Positions 10,018-19,445 of a stretch of 64,000 bases of DNA are shown in pieces. The notes beneath the pieces are model-generated. The model was not told where the DNA came from. It worked only from the letters and a program-made list of their open reading frames with translations, and did not search any database. Source of the DNA: Janthinobacterium sp. GTDB taxonomy: Bacteria > Pseudomonadota > Gammaproteobacteria > Burkholderiales > Burkholderiaceae_D. Each line of letters starts with the position of its first letter. Position 1 is the first letter of the stretch. Made by a program: the position numbers and the translations under genes. The stretch is taken from NCBI RefSeq assembly GCF_009923995.1, contig NZ_RFSK01000013.1:1-64000 (forward strand). Reading direction: 5' to 3'.

Positions 10018-12582
10018 ATGAACCATCCCCTGAACATCATCGTCCTTGGCCATGGCATGGTCGGGCATAAGTTCCTGGAACGGCTGGCGCTGGACAACGC
10101 CCCGCACCTGCACGTCACCGTGCTGTGCGAAGAGCCGCGCCCCGCCTACGACAGGGTGCACCTGTCCGAGTTCTTCAGCGGCAAGTCGGCCGAGGACCTG
10201 TCGCTGGTGGCGCCCGGCTTCTTCGACAAGGCCAACGTCGTCCTGAAACTCAATGCGCGCGCCGTCTCCGTCGACCGCGTGGCGAAGACCGTCACGGCCA
10301 GCACGGGCGAGGTGCTGCCTTACGACAAACTGGTGTTTGCCACCGGCTCCTCGCCCTTCGTGCCGCCGCTGCCGGGCAAGGAGCGCGACGGCTGCTTCGT
10401 CTACCGCACCATCGAAGACCTGGAAGCCATGCTGGCCTGGGGCGGCAAGTCCCGCACGGGCGTGGTGATCGGCGGCGGGCTGCTGGGCCTCGAATGCGCG
10501 AAGGCCTTGTGCGACTTGCAACTCGACACGCATGTGGTGGAATTCGCGCCGCGCCTGATGGCCGTGCAGGTGGACGAGGGCGGCGCGCGCGTCCTGCGCC
10601 GCAAGATCGAGGAACTGGGCGTGACCGTGCACACGCAAAAGAACACCCTGGCCATCGTCGACGGCGAGGCGGCCACGCACCGCATGCAGTTCGCCGACGG
10701 CAGCCACCTGGAAGCGGACATGATCGTCTTCTCGGCCGGCATCCGTCCCCGCGACGAACTGGCTCGCGCCTGCGGCCTGGAGGTCGGGCCGCGGGGCGGC
10801 ATCGCCATCGACGACCGCTGCGTCACCTCCGACCCGGACATCTACGCCATCGGCGAATGCGCGCTGTGGGGCGGTCTCGTCTTCGGCCTGGTGGCGCCCG
10901 GCTATGAAATGGCGCGCATCGCGGCGCGCCACCTGCTGCAGGAGGAGGAAGGAGAAGCGGGCGAGGCCGGCTTCAAGGGCGCCGACATGAGCACCAAGCT
11001 CAAATTGATGGGCGTGGACGTGGCCAGCCTGGGCGACCCGCACGGCCATGCGCCGGGCAGCCGCTCCTACCAGTTCATGGACGAGCGCAAGCAGATCTAC
11101 AAGAAGATCGTCGTTTCCGACTGCGGCAAGTACCTGCTGGGCGGCGTGATGGTGGGCGACGCCAGCGAATACGGCACCCTGCTGCAGATGATGCTCAACA
11201 AGATCGAGCTGCCGGCATCGCCCGAATTCCTCATCCTGCCGCAGGCGGACGGCCAGCAAAAGACGGGGCTGGGCGTGGCTGCCTTGCCCGATGGCGCGCA
11301 AATCTGCTCGTGCAACGACGTGTCGAAGGGCGCGCTGTGCGCGGCGGTGGCTGCGGGCGCCACCAGCATCGGCGCCCTGAAGAGTGCTACGTGCGCGGGG
11401 ACGGCCTGCGGCGGCTGCGTGCCCCTGGTGACGCAGGTCATGAAGGCGGAAATGCAGAAGCAGGGTCTGGCAGTCGACAACCACGTGTGCGAGCACTTCG
11501 CGTATTCGCGCCAGGAGCTGCATCATCTGGTGCGTGTGGGCAAGATCCGCAGCTTCGGCGCGCTCCTGGCCGCGCACGGCCGGGGTCTCGGCTGCGACGT
11601 GTGCAAGCCCGTGGCGGCGAATATCCTCGCCTCGTGCTGGAATGATTTCGTGCTGTCGCCCGTCCACGCCAGCCTGCAGGATAGCAATGATTACTTCCTT
11701 GGCAATATCCAGAAGGATGGCACGTATTCCGTCGTGCCCCGCATGCCGGGCGGCGAAGTGACGGCCGATGGCCTGATCGCCGTCGGCATGGTGGCGAAAA
11801 AATATGGTCTCTACACGAAAATCACGGGCGGCCAGCGGGTCGACCTGTTCGGCGCCCGCGTGGAACAGTTGCCGGCCATCTGGGAAGAGTTGATCGCGGC
11901 CGGCTTCGAATCGGGCCACGCCTACGGCAAATCCTTGCGCACGGTCAAATCGTGTGTCGGTTCCACCTGGTGCCGCTACGGCGTGGCCGACAGCGTGGGC
12001 TTTGCGATTCAGCTGGAAAACCGCTACAAGGGCTTGCGCACGCCGCACAAGATCAAGTTCGGCGTCTCCGGCTGCACGCGCGAATGCGCCGAGGCGCAGG
12101 GCAAGGACGTCGGCCTGATCGCCACGGAAAAGGGCTGGAACCTGTACGTGTGCGGCAACGGCGGCATGAAGCCGCGCCACGCGGAACTGATCGCCGCCGA
12201 TCTCGATGAAGCCACCCTGGTGCGTTATGTGGACCGCTTCCTGATGTTCTACGTGCGCACGGCCGACCGCCTGCAGCGCACCAGCGTATGGCGCGACAAC
12301 CTGGAAGGGGGCCTCGATTACCTCAAGCGCGTCATCATCGACGACAGCCTGGGCATCGCCCACGAGCTGGAGGCGGACATGCAGCACGTGGTCGACACCT
12401 ATGCCTGCGAGTGGCAGGCGGCCGTCACCGACCCCGCCGTGCGCCAGCGCTTCCGCCATTTCGTCAACAGCGACCAGCGCGATGAAAACGTCGTCTTTGC
12501 CGCGGAACGGGGCCAGATCCGGCCCGCCACGCCTGAGGAACGCCGCAGCACCGTGATCCCCATCCTTGCCGTGGAGGCGTGA
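10018..12582 (+). CDS. nirB: assimilatory nitrite reductase [NAD(P)H] large subunit
   Basis: 854 aa, the usual NirB/NasD length. Order of domains: FAD/NAD(P)-binding oxidoreductase (GHGMVG near the N-terminus, GGGLLGLECA about 155, TGSSPFVPP), a BFD-like [2Fe-2S] domain (CSCND near 430, then CAGTACGGC), and sulfite/nitrite reductase ferredoxin-like halves. The siroheme-[4Fe-4S] ligands are in KSCVGSTWC (Cx5C) and GCTREC (Cx3C). It reduces nitrite to ammonium with six electrons from NAD(P)H. GAGGAG precedes the ATG, 10 bases after the transporter stop; the stop is directly followed by nirD. Confidence 0.96.
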   Translation: MNHPLNIIVLGHGMVGHKFLERLALDNAPHLHVTVLCEEPRPAYDRVHLSEFFSGKSAEDLSLVAPGFFDKANVVLKLNARAVSVDRVAKTVTASTGEVLPYDKLVFATGSSPFVPPLPGKERDGCFVYRTIEDLEAMLAWGGKSRTGVVIGGGLLGLECAKALCDLQLDTHVVEFAPRLMAVQVDEGGARVLRRKIEELGVTVHTQKNTLAIVDGEAATHRMQFADGSHLEADMIVFSAGIRPRDELARACGLEVGPRGGIAIDDRCVTSDPDIYAIGECALWGGLVFGLVAPGYEMARIAARHLLQEEEGEAGEAGFKGADMSTKLKLMGVDVASLGDPHGHAPGSRSYQFMDERKQIYKKIVVSDCGKYLLGGVMVGDASEYGTLLQMMLNKIELPASPEFLILPQADGQQKTGLGVAALPDGAQICSCNDVSKGALCAAVAAGATSIGALKSATCAGTACGGCVPLVTQVMKAEMQKQGLAVDNHVCEHFAYSRQELHHLVRVGKIRSFGALLAAHGRGLGCDVCKPVAANILASCWNDFVLSPVHASLQDSNDYFLGNIQKDGTYSVVPRMPGGEVTADGLIAVGMVAKKYGLYTKITGGQRVDLFGARVEQLPAIWEELIAAGFESGHAYGKSLRTVKSCVGSTWCRYGVADSVGFAIQLENRYKGLRTPHKIKFGVSGCTRECAEAQGKDVGLIATEKGWNLYVCGNGGMKPRHAELIAADLDEATLVRYVDRFLMFYVRTADRLQRTSVWRDNLEGGLDYLKRVIIDDSLGIAHELEADMQHVVDTYACEWQAAVTDPAVRQRFRHFVNSDQRDENVVFAAERGQIRPATPEERRSTVIPILAVEA

Positions 12583-12945
12583 ATGATGAATGACCTGTCC
12601 TTGCCCTTGCCCCGGGATGCCGATTGGCAGCCCGTCTGCGCCCTGCATGACATCGTGCCCGACACGGGGGTCTGCGCCTTGCTGAAAGGCCGCCACGTGG
12701 CCGTGTTCCGCGTCGGCGATGCGTCGCCGCGCGTCTACGCCATCGACAATATCGACCCGAACGCCGGTGCTTCCGTGCTGTCGCGCGGCATCGTGGGCAG
12801 CATCGGCGAGCGCGTCGTCGTCGCCTCGCCGCTGTACAAGCAGCATTTTGACCTGGCCAGCGGCGAATGCATCGAAGCGCCCGGGCACTCCGTGGCGGCC
12901 TGGCCCGCGCGCGTGTTTGCCGACATGGTGTGGGTGGCCCTGTGA
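12583..12945 (+). CDS. nirD: nitrite reductase small subunit
   Basis: 120 aa, beginning the base after the nirB stop (two tandem ATGs). It has the Rieske-like fold sequence (AVFRVGDASPRVYAIDNIDPNAGASVLSRGIVGS, ending FADMVWVAL) but lacks the Cys-x-His pairs that bind a Rieske cluster, as is normal for NirD. It is the partner of NirB in nitrite reduction. The stop overlaps the GTG of the next gene, so the two are probably translationally coupled. Confidence 0.92.
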   Translation: MMNDLSLPLPRDADWQPVCALHDIVPDTGVCALLKGRHVAVFRVGDASPRVYAIDNIDPNAGASVLSRGIVGSIGERVVVASPLYKQHFDLASGECIEAPGHSVAAWPARVFADMVWVAL

Positions 12946-14168
12946 ACCCGCCCCGGCGCCCCTCCTTGGTGGTGGTCGGCAACGGCATGGCCGGCATGCG
13001 CACGGTCGAGGAATTGCTGAAACTGGCCCCCGACCTGTACGACATCACCGTCTTCGGTGCCGAGCCGCATGGCAATTACAACCGCATCCTGCTCTCCCCG
13101 GTGCTGGCCGGCGAAAAGACGGTGGACGACATCATGCTGCACACGCGCGACTGGTATGCGCAGCACGGCATCACCCTGCACGCGGGCGACCCCGTCGTGC
13201 GCATCGACCGCCAGGCGCGCACCGTGCAGGCCCGCTCCGGCATCACGGTAGGCTACGACCGCCTGCTGCTGGCCACCGGTTCCACGCCGTTCATCGTGCC
13301 AGTGCCGGGCCACCAGCTGCCCGGCGTGATCGGCTTTCGCGATATCAGCGATGTCGACACCATGCTGCGGGCGGCGCGCACGCACCGCCACGCCGTGATC
13401 ATCGGCGGCGGCCTGCTGGGACTGGAAGCGGCCAATGGCCTGCAGCGCCAGGGCATGGACGTCACCGTCGTGCATGCCAGCGGCAGCCTGATGAACCAGC
13501 AGCTGGACCAGCCCGCGTCGCTGCTGCTGAAAACGGCGCTGGAAGCGCGCGGCCTGCGGTTCCTCATGCACGCGCAGACGGCCGAAATCACGGGCACGGA
13601 TCGGGTGCAGGGCGTGCGCTTTGCGGACGGCAGCGTCATCCCCGCCGACCTGGTGGTGATGACGGCCGGCGTGCGCCCCAACATCGCGCTGGCGCAGGCG
13701 GCCGGCCTGCATTGCGAGCGGGCCATCGTCGTCGACGACTGCCTGCAAAGCTATGATCCGCGCGTGTACGCCGTGGGCGAGTGCGTGCAGCACCGGCGCG
13801 CCACCTTCGGCCTGGTGGCGCCCATCTGGGAGCAGGCGCGCGTGTGCGGCGCCCACCTGGCCGGCGCGGGCCACCGGCGCTACGTGCAGCAAGCCAGCGC
13901 CACCAAGCTGAAGGTGACGGGCATCGACCTGTATTCGGCCGGCGACATCCTCGGCGGCGAAGGCAGCGAAGACCTGGTGCTGCGCGACCCGCGTCGCGGC
14001 GTCTACAAGCGCCTGGTGGTGCAGGGCAGCCGCCTGGTGGGCGCCGTGCTGTATGGCGAGGTGCAGGACGGGCCCTGGTATTTCGACCTGATCCAGCAGC
14101 GCCGCGACATCGGCGCGCTGCGCTCCCACCTTTTGTTTGGCCAGGCCCTGTGCGGCCAGGCCGCCTGA
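12942..14168 (+). CDS. nasB: FAD-dependent NAD(P)H oxidoreductase, nitrate reductase electron-transfer subunit (NasB-like)
   Basis: 408 aa from a GTG at 12942 overlapping the nirD stop (GTGA). It has a FAD-binding Rossmann motif (VVVGNGMAGM) at the N-terminus, an NAD(P)-binding motif (IIGGGLLGLEAA) near 150, and the second FAD contact VYAVGECVQH. It resembles the N-terminal half of NirB without the iron-sulfur or siroheme parts. By position between nirD and nasA it should pass electrons from NAD(P)H to NasA, as NasB does in Klebsiella-type systems; a stand-alone nitrite or rubredoxin reductase is the alternative. A longer in-frame start at 12867 would lie inside nirD and is not used. Confidence 0.85.
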   Translation: MNPPRRPSLVVVGNGMAGMRTVEELLKLAPDLYDITVFGAEPHGNYNRILLSPVLAGEKTVDDIMLHTRDWYAQHGITLHAGDPVVRIDRQARTVQARSGITVGYDRLLLATGSTPFIVPVPGHQLPGVIGFRDISDVDTMLRAARTHRHAVIIGGGLLGLEAANGLQRQGMDVTVVHASGSLMNQQLDQPASLLLKTALEARGLRFLMHAQTAEITGTDRVQGVRFADGSVIPADLVVMTAGVRPNIALAQAAGLHCERAIVVDDCLQSYDPRVYAVGECVQHRRATFGLVAPIWEQARVCGAHLAGAGHRRYVQQASATKLKVTGIDLYSAGDILGGEGSEDLVLRDPRRGVYKRLVVQGSRLVGAVLYGEVQDGPWYFDLIQQRRDIGALRSHLLFGQALCGQAA

Positions 14169-14181
14169 CAGGAACCCCCCC

Positions 14182-16851
14182 ATGACGATTTGCGCGCCCG
14201 TGAAAACCACTTGCCCGTACTGCGGCGTCGGCTGCGGCGTCGAAGCGACACGCCTGCCCGATGGCGCCATCCGCATCGCCGGCGATGCCAGCCACCCGGC
14301 CAACCTGGGCAAGCTGTGCGTGAAAGGCTCGGCGCTGGGCGACACCCTGGGCCTGGAGAACCGTTTGCTGCAGCCGCAGATGCGCGTCGACGGCGTGCTG
14401 CGGCGGGTTTCCTGGGATGCGGCGCTGGACCGGGTGGCGGGCGGCCTGCGCGCCATCATAGCCGAGCACGGCTCCGACGCCGTCGCCCTGTATGTCTCGG
14501 GCCAGCTGCTGACGGAAGACTATTACGTCGCCAACAAATTCATGAAGGGCTACGTGGGCAGCGCGAATATCGACACCAATTCGCGCCTGTGCATGTCCTC
14601 GGCCGTCGCGGGCCACAAGCGGGCGTTCGGCGAGGACATCGTGCCCGGCTGCTATGAGGACCTGGAACTGGCCGACATGGTGGTGCTGGTCGGCTCGAAC
14701 ACGGCCTGGTGCCACCCCATCCTGTTTCAGCGCATCGCGCGCCTGAAGGAAGAGCGGCCGGGCATGAAGCTGGTGGTGATCGACCCGCGCCGCACGGCCA
14801 CCTGCGAGCTGGCCGACCTGCATTTGCCCGTGAAGCCGGGCACGGACGTGTGGCTGTTCAACGGCTTGCTGTGCTATCTGGCGCGGGAAGGCGCGATCGA
14901 TGACGCTTTCGTCACGCAGCACAGTGCGGGCCTCGACGACGCGCTGGCCGCCGCGCACGTGGATTGCGGCGACCCGCTGCAGGTGGCGCGCATCTGCAGG
15001 GTCGATGCGCAGGCCCTGCTGGCGTTCTACCAGGCGTTTGCCGCCACGCGCAAGGTGGTCACGGCGTTTTCCCAGGGCGTCAACCAGTCGTCTTCCGGCA
15101 CGGACAAGGTCAACAGCATCATCAACTGCCACCTGGCGACGGGGCGCATCGGCCAGCCCGGCATGGGGCCGTTTTCGCTGACGGGCCAGCCGAATGCCAT
15201 GGGCGGGCGCGAAGTGGGCGGCCTGGCCAACATGCTGGCGGCGCACATGGAGCTGGACAAGCCGCTGCACCGCGACACCGTGCAGGCGTTCTGGGACGCG
15301 CCCCGCATGGCCGGCAAGCCGGGCCTGAAGGCCGTGGAACTGTTCCACGCGATCGAGGCGGGCACGGTGAAAGCCGTGTGGATCATCGCCACCAATCCGC
15401 TGGTGAGCATGCCGGACGCCGACCAGGTGCGCCGCGCGCTGGCCAAATGCGAACTGGTGGTGGTGTCGGACATCAGCGCCGAGTCGGACACGAATGCCCA
15501 TGCCGACGTGCTGCTGCCCGCGCTGGGCTGGGGCGAGAAGGATGGCACGGTGACGAACTCGGAGCGGCGCATCTCGCGCCAGCGCGCGTTCCTGCCGGCG
15601 CCGGGCGAGGCGCGCGCCGACTGGCAGGTGCTGTGCGACGTGGCGCGGCGCATGGGCTACGCGGGCTTCGATTTCACGACGCCGCAAGCCATCTTCGACG
15701 AGCATGCGCGCCTGTCTACCTTTCGCAACGGCGGGGAGCTGGCGCGTCTGTTCAATCTGGCGGGCCTGGAAAACCTGGACGCGGCGCAATACGATGGCCT
15801 GGCGCCGCAGCAGTGGCCGGGGGGCCAGGCGCGCCTGTTCGGCGACGGCCGTTTCGCCCATGCGGACGGGCGCGCCCGCTTCGTGCCCACGCCGCCGCGC
15901 GCACCGCGCAACGCCCCCGACGAGGATTATCCGCTGATCCTCAACACGGGCCGGGTGCGCGACCAGTGGCATACCATGACGCGCACGGGCAAGGCGGCGA
16001 AACTGTCCGGCCACGTGGCCGAGGCTTTCATCGACCTGCACCCGCAGGATGCGCTGCTGTACGGCGTGCGCGAGGGCGAACTGGCGCGCATCTCCAGCGC
16101 CTGGGGCGCCATGGTGGCGCGGGTGGTGCATGGCGGCGGCATCGCGCGCGGCCAGGCCTTCGTGCCCATCCACTGGAGCGACGCGAATGCCTCCGACGCG
16201 CGCGTGGGCGCCGTCGTCAATCCGGCCGTCGATCCCGTCTCGGGCGAGCCGGAATTCAAGCATACGCCCGTGCGCATCGAGCAATTCCGCGTGCACTGGC
16301 ATGCCTTCGTCCTGAGCCGCACCGCGTTAAACCTCGACGGCGTGGCGCACTGGACGCGAATCCAGGGCGGACAGTTCCTGCGCTACGAGCTGGCGGGCCG
16401 CCAGCGCATCGCCGACCTGGGCGCCTGGGCGCGCGCGCTGCTGGGCGTGGCGGACGAGCAGGCCGACTGGCTCGATTATGCGGATGCCAGCGCCGGCGTG
16501 TACCGCGCCGTGCACCTGAACGAGGGGCGCATCGCGCAATGCGTATACGTCTCGCCGCGGCCCGACCTGCCGTCGCGCGCCTGGCTCGCCAGCCTGTTTG
16601 CGCACGCGCAGATGGACGCGGCCGACCGCGCCGGGGTACTGCTGGGCCAGCCCATCGGCAAGGGCGCCGATGCGGGGCCGACCGTGTGCGCATGCTTTGG
16701 CGTGGGGCGCAACACCATCTGCGCCGCCATCCGGGAGCAAGGGCTGACGACGACGGCGCAGGTGACGGCCTGCGTCAGGGCGGGCGGCAATTGCGGCTCC
16801 TGCGTGCCGGAGATACGACAGTTGCTGCTGGAGGTGCGCAGCGTGGCCTGA
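14182..16851 (+). CDS. nasA: assimilatory nitrate reductase catalytic subunit
   Basis: 889 aa. The N-terminal [4Fe-4S] ligands are Cys 11, 14, 18 and 46 (CPYCGVGC and KLCVKG), followed by the molybdopterin oxidoreductase core (NSRLCMSSAVAGHKRAFGED, GSNTAWCHP, NQSSSGTDKVNSI) and a molydopterin dinucleotide-binding domain (RVRDQWHTMTRTGKA). The C-terminus has a BFD-like [2Fe-2S] domain (CACFGVGRNTIC, GGNCGSC), as in the NasA branch. It reduces nitrate to nitrite in the cytoplasm, feeding NirBD. The ATG at 14182 is 13 bases after the preceding stop. No cofactor or siroheme synthesis gene follows. Confidence 0.95.
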   Translation: MTICAPVKTTCPYCGVGCGVEATRLPDGAIRIAGDASHPANLGKLCVKGSALGDTLGLENRLLQPQMRVDGVLRRVSWDAALDRVAGGLRAIIAEHGSDAVALYVSGQLLTEDYYVANKFMKGYVGSANIDTNSRLCMSSAVAGHKRAFGEDIVPGCYEDLELADMVVLVGSNTAWCHPILFQRIARLKEERPGMKLVVIDPRRTATCELADLHLPVKPGTDVWLFNGLLCYLAREGAIDDAFVTQHSAGLDDALAAAHVDCGDPLQVARICRVDAQALLAFYQAFAATRKVVTAFSQGVNQSSSGTDKVNSIINCHLATGRIGQPGMGPFSLTGQPNAMGGREVGGLANMLAAHMELDKPLHRDTVQAFWDAPRMAGKPGLKAVELFHAIEAGTVKAVWIIATNPLVSMPDADQVRRALAKCELVVVSDISAESDTNAHADVLLPALGWGEKDGTVTNSERRISRQRAFLPAPGEARADWQVLCDVARRMGYAGFDFTTPQAIFDEHARLSTFRNGGELARLFNLAGLENLDAAQYDGLAPQQWPGGQARLFGDGRFAHADGRARFVPTPPRAPRNAPDEDYPLILNTGRVRDQWHTMTRTGKAAKLSGHVAEAFIDLHPQDALLYGVREGELARISSAWGAMVARVVHGGGIARGQAFVPIHWSDANASDARVGAVVNPAVDPVSGEPEFKHTPVRIEQFRVHWHAFVLSRTALNLDGVAHWTRIQGGQFLRYELAGRQRIADLGAWARALLGVADEQADWLDYADASAGVYRAVHLNEGRIAQCVYVSPRPDLPSRAWLASLFAHAQMDAADRAGVLLGQPIGKGADAGPTVCACFGVGRNTICAAIREQGLTTTAQVTACVRAGGNCGSCVPEIRQLLLEVRSVA

Positions 16852-16913
16852 TAATCTGTCCTTTCCCGCACGGCTTTGTTATATTGCCAGCTCTACAAGA
16901 GAGAGGCAGTGTG

Positions 16914-17444
16914 ATGACAGCAGTACAACATCCTACCGTCTGGCTGACGGGCTTGAGCGGCGCCGGCAAGACCAGCATCGCCCTGGCGCTGGCGCAGGCG
17001 CTGAAGGCGCAGGGCCGCGCCGTGACGGTGCTCGATGGCGACCAGCTGCGCCATGGACTGAACCGCGACCTGGGTTTCACGCCCGCGGACCGGCATGAAA
17101 ACATCCGCCGCACGGCCGAAGTGGCGCGCCTGATGAACAATGCGGGCCTGACCGTCATCGCCGCCTTCATTTCGCCGTACCGCAGCGACCGCGCCACGGC
17201 CGCCGCCATCGTCGGCGCCGGGAATTTCATCGAGGTGCATGTCAGCACGCCGCTGGCCGTGTGCGAGGCGCGCGACGTCAAGGGCCTGTATGCGCAGGCG
17301 CGCGCGGGACGGCTCGCGCAGTTCACGGGCATTTCCGCGCCCTACGAAGCACCGCTGGACGCGGCGCTGACCCTGGACACGGGCACGCTGGCGCTGGACG
17401 AGGCGGTCGAGCGCATTTGCCGGCACCTGCGGCAGCGGCCGTGA
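16914..17444 (+). CDS. cysC: adenylylsulfate kinase
   Basis: 176 aa. The P-loop GLSGAGKTS, the DGDQLRHGLNRDLGF segment, the ENIRR motif, FISPYRSDR, and the KGLYAQARAG loop are all diagnostic of APS kinase, which phosphorylates adenylyl sulfate to PAPS. No cysDN or cysH is nearby. It follows nasA by 62 bases, so it could be read from the nas operon or from its own promoter. A GTG one codon earlier (16911) is a possible alternative start; GAGAGG lies just upstream. The stop overlaps the GTG of the following cyclase. Confidence 0.94.
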   Translation: MTAVQHPTVWLTGLSGAGKTSIALALAQALKAQGRAVTVLDGDQLRHGLNRDLGFTPADRHENIRRTAEVARLMNNAGLTVIAAFISPYRSDRATAAAIVGAGNFIEVHVSTPLAVCEARDVKGLYAQARAGRLAQFTGISAPYEAPLDAALTLDTGTLALDEAVERICRHLRQRP

Positions 17445-19441
17445 AGACCTGGCGCAAACGGCTGCGCCGGCGCCTGCCCGCCAGCCTGAAGGCGCGCATG
17501 AGCGTGGTCGTCTTCCTGCTGGTGCTGGGCGCCGTCGCGCTGCTGGCGCTGGCCACCCTGGCCGTGGCCGAACTGGGCATGCGCGACGTCACGGGGCGCC
17601 AGCAGTATGTGTCGCTGGCCGGCGCCGCCGTCTTCATCGACGAGGAACTCGACGCCAAGCGCAACGTGCTGCGCGCGATCGCCGACAGCCTGGCGGCCGG
17701 CGGCGCGCAGGACGGCGCCAGCCTGCAGCGCTTCCTGTCCGCGCAGACCGTGCTGGCCAGGGAGTTCTATTCGGCCGGCGTCGTCGGCATGGACGGCCTC
17801 GTGCTGGCCAGCGTGAGTCCCTTCAAGCCGCAGGCGGGGCTGAACCTGAAAGGCCGCCCGTATTTCGAACAGACGCTGGCGAGCCGGCGCTCGGTGATCT
17901 CCGCGCCGCTCAACGGCAGCATTTCCGGCATGCCCATCGTGGTGGTGACGCAGCCCGTGTTCGACGCCAGCGGCGGCGTGCGCTACGTGCTGGCGGCCAG
18001 CGTCAACCTGCGCCAGCCCGATTTCCTGGGGCGCCTGGGCGCGCTGAAGCCCGGCGCGGGCGGCTACCTGTACATCATGACCAGCGACGGCGTCATCGTC
18101 GAGCACCCGGACAAGTCGCGCATCATGCAGCACATCGAAGCGCAGGGTCCCGTCAGCGCGCCCACGCGGCGCGCCATGCAGGGCTTCGAGGGCTGGCTGG
18201 CGGGCAGCACCACGCAGGGCGTCGATGCGCTGTTCGCCTACCATCGCATCGCCTCGACGGGCTGGATACTGGCGTCCGTCTACCCCATGCGCGACGCGTT
18301 CGCGCCGCTGCACGCCATCCGCAGCAAGATCCTGCTGGCCGCCGTGCTGCTGGCGGCGCTGGCGGGCCTGGCCGGCTGGCGCGCGGTGCTGCGCCTGCTG
18401 CAGCCCCTGGCGCGCCTGCGCCACCAGGTGCACGAGATCCGCCGTCATCGCCTGGGCATCGACGTGCTGCAGATCGAGCGGCGCGACGAGATCGGCGACT
18501 TGAGCCGCGATTTCTACTCGCTGGTGGCCGAGCGCGAAATGGCCGAGGCGCAGACGCGCGACAGCGAACGGCGCCTGAAGCTGCTGACGGACCACGTGCC
18601 CGTGGTGATCGTCTACATCGACCGCGAACACCGCTACCAGTTCATCAACGCGACGTTTGAAAAATGGTTCGGCAAGTCGCGCAAGGAAAGCCTGATGCAC
18701 TCCGTGCGCGAAGTGCTGGGCGAGGAAGCGTACCAAATGCGCGAAGCGTATCTGCGGCGCGCCTTTGCGGGCGAAGAGGTGGACTTTGAATTTACGGTCG
18801 GGGCCGAGGGCGATGGCTTGCGCGCCTTCCAGACCAGCTACGTGCCCGACGTGGACGAGCGCGGCGCGGTGGCCGGCGTGTATGGCCTGATCCACGAAAT
18901 CACCAAGACCCGGGCCGTGCACACGGCGCTGCAGTTTGCCGCCGCCACCGACACCCTGACGGGCATCGCCAACCGGCGCCGCTTCGACGAGCAGCTGGAG
19001 CAAAGCATGCAGCGCACGCGCGCCACGCGCGCGCCGATGGCGCTGGCCTACCTCGATATCGACCGCTTCAAGGCCATCAACGACCGCCTGGGGCACCAGG
19101 CGGGCGACGAGGTGCTCAAGGAGTTCGCGGGCCGCCTGGCGCGCAGCGTGCGCGCCAGCGACCTGGTGGCGCGCCTGGCCGGCGATGAATTCGTGATCGT
19201 TCTCGAGGGCGTGAAGAGCGCGGCCGAAGTGGGCCAGATCGGCGCCAAGATCATCGACGCCATCCGCCAGCCCTTCGAGCTGGCCGGCGGCCCGCTGCCG
19301 GTGACGACCAGCATCGGCATCGCCATCTTCCGCGACGGCGCGCTGACGCCGGCGCAGCTGCTGGACCTGGCCGACCAGGCCCTGTATGCCGCCAAGGGGC
19401 AGGGCCGCGATGGCGTGGCGCTGCTCGAGGCGGCGGAATAG
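17441..19441 (+). CDS. membrane diguanylate cyclase: Cache-HAMP-PAS-GGDEF
   Basis: 666 aa from GTG 17441, which overlaps the cysC stop. A basic start, TM1 (VVVFLLVLGAVALLALATLAVAEL cut short here by description) and a periplasmic double-Cache region reach TM2 near residue 305 (ILLAAVLLAALAGLAG). HAMP-like and PAS segments follow (ERRLKLLTDHVPVVIVYIDRE), then a GGDEF domain with DTLTGIANRRRF, RFKAINDRLGHQAGD and signature AGDEF; RASD five residues before is the inhibitory I-site. The first Gly is replaced by Ala, a tolerated variant. It should make c-di-GMP in response to an external ligand. An internal ATG at 17498 is an alternative start. Confidence 0.87.
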   Translation: MKTWRKRLRRRLPASLKARMSVVVFLLVLGAVALLALATLAVAELGMRDVTGRQQYVSLAGAAVFIDEELDAKRNVLRAIADSLAAGGAQDGASLQRFLSAQTVLAREFYSAGVVGMDGLVLASVSPFKPQAGLNLKGRPYFEQTLASRRSVISAPLNGSISGMPIVVVTQPVFDASGGVRYVLAASVNLRQPDFLGRLGALKPGAGGYLYIMTSDGVIVEHPDKSRIMQHIEAQGPVSAPTRRAMQGFEGWLAGSTTQGVDALFAYHRIASTGWILASVYPMRDAFAPLHAIRSKILLAAVLLAALAGLAGWRAVLRLLQPLARLRHQVHEIRRHRLGIDVLQIERRDEIGDLSRDFYSLVAEREMAEAQTRDSERRLKLLTDHVPVVIVYIDREHRYQFINATFEKWFGKSRKESLMHSVREVLGEEAYQMREAYLRRAFAGEEVDFEFTVGAEGDGLRAFQTSYVPDVDERGAVAGVYGLIHEITKTRAVHTALQFAAATDTLTGIANRRRFDEQLEQSMQRTRATRAPMALAYLDIDRFKAINDRLGHQAGDEVLKEFAGRLARSVRASDLVARLAGDEFVIVLEGVKSAAEVGQIGAKIIDAIRQPFELAGGPLPVTTSIGIAIFRDGALTPAQLLDLADQALYAAKGQGRDGVALLEAAE

Positions 19442-19445
19442 GCGG

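Noticed and set aside
12867-12941. Longer start for the NasB-like gene
   Set aside because: It lies wholly within nirD and gives Arg/Gly-rich residues before the FAD motif; the GTG at 12942 overlapping the stop is better.
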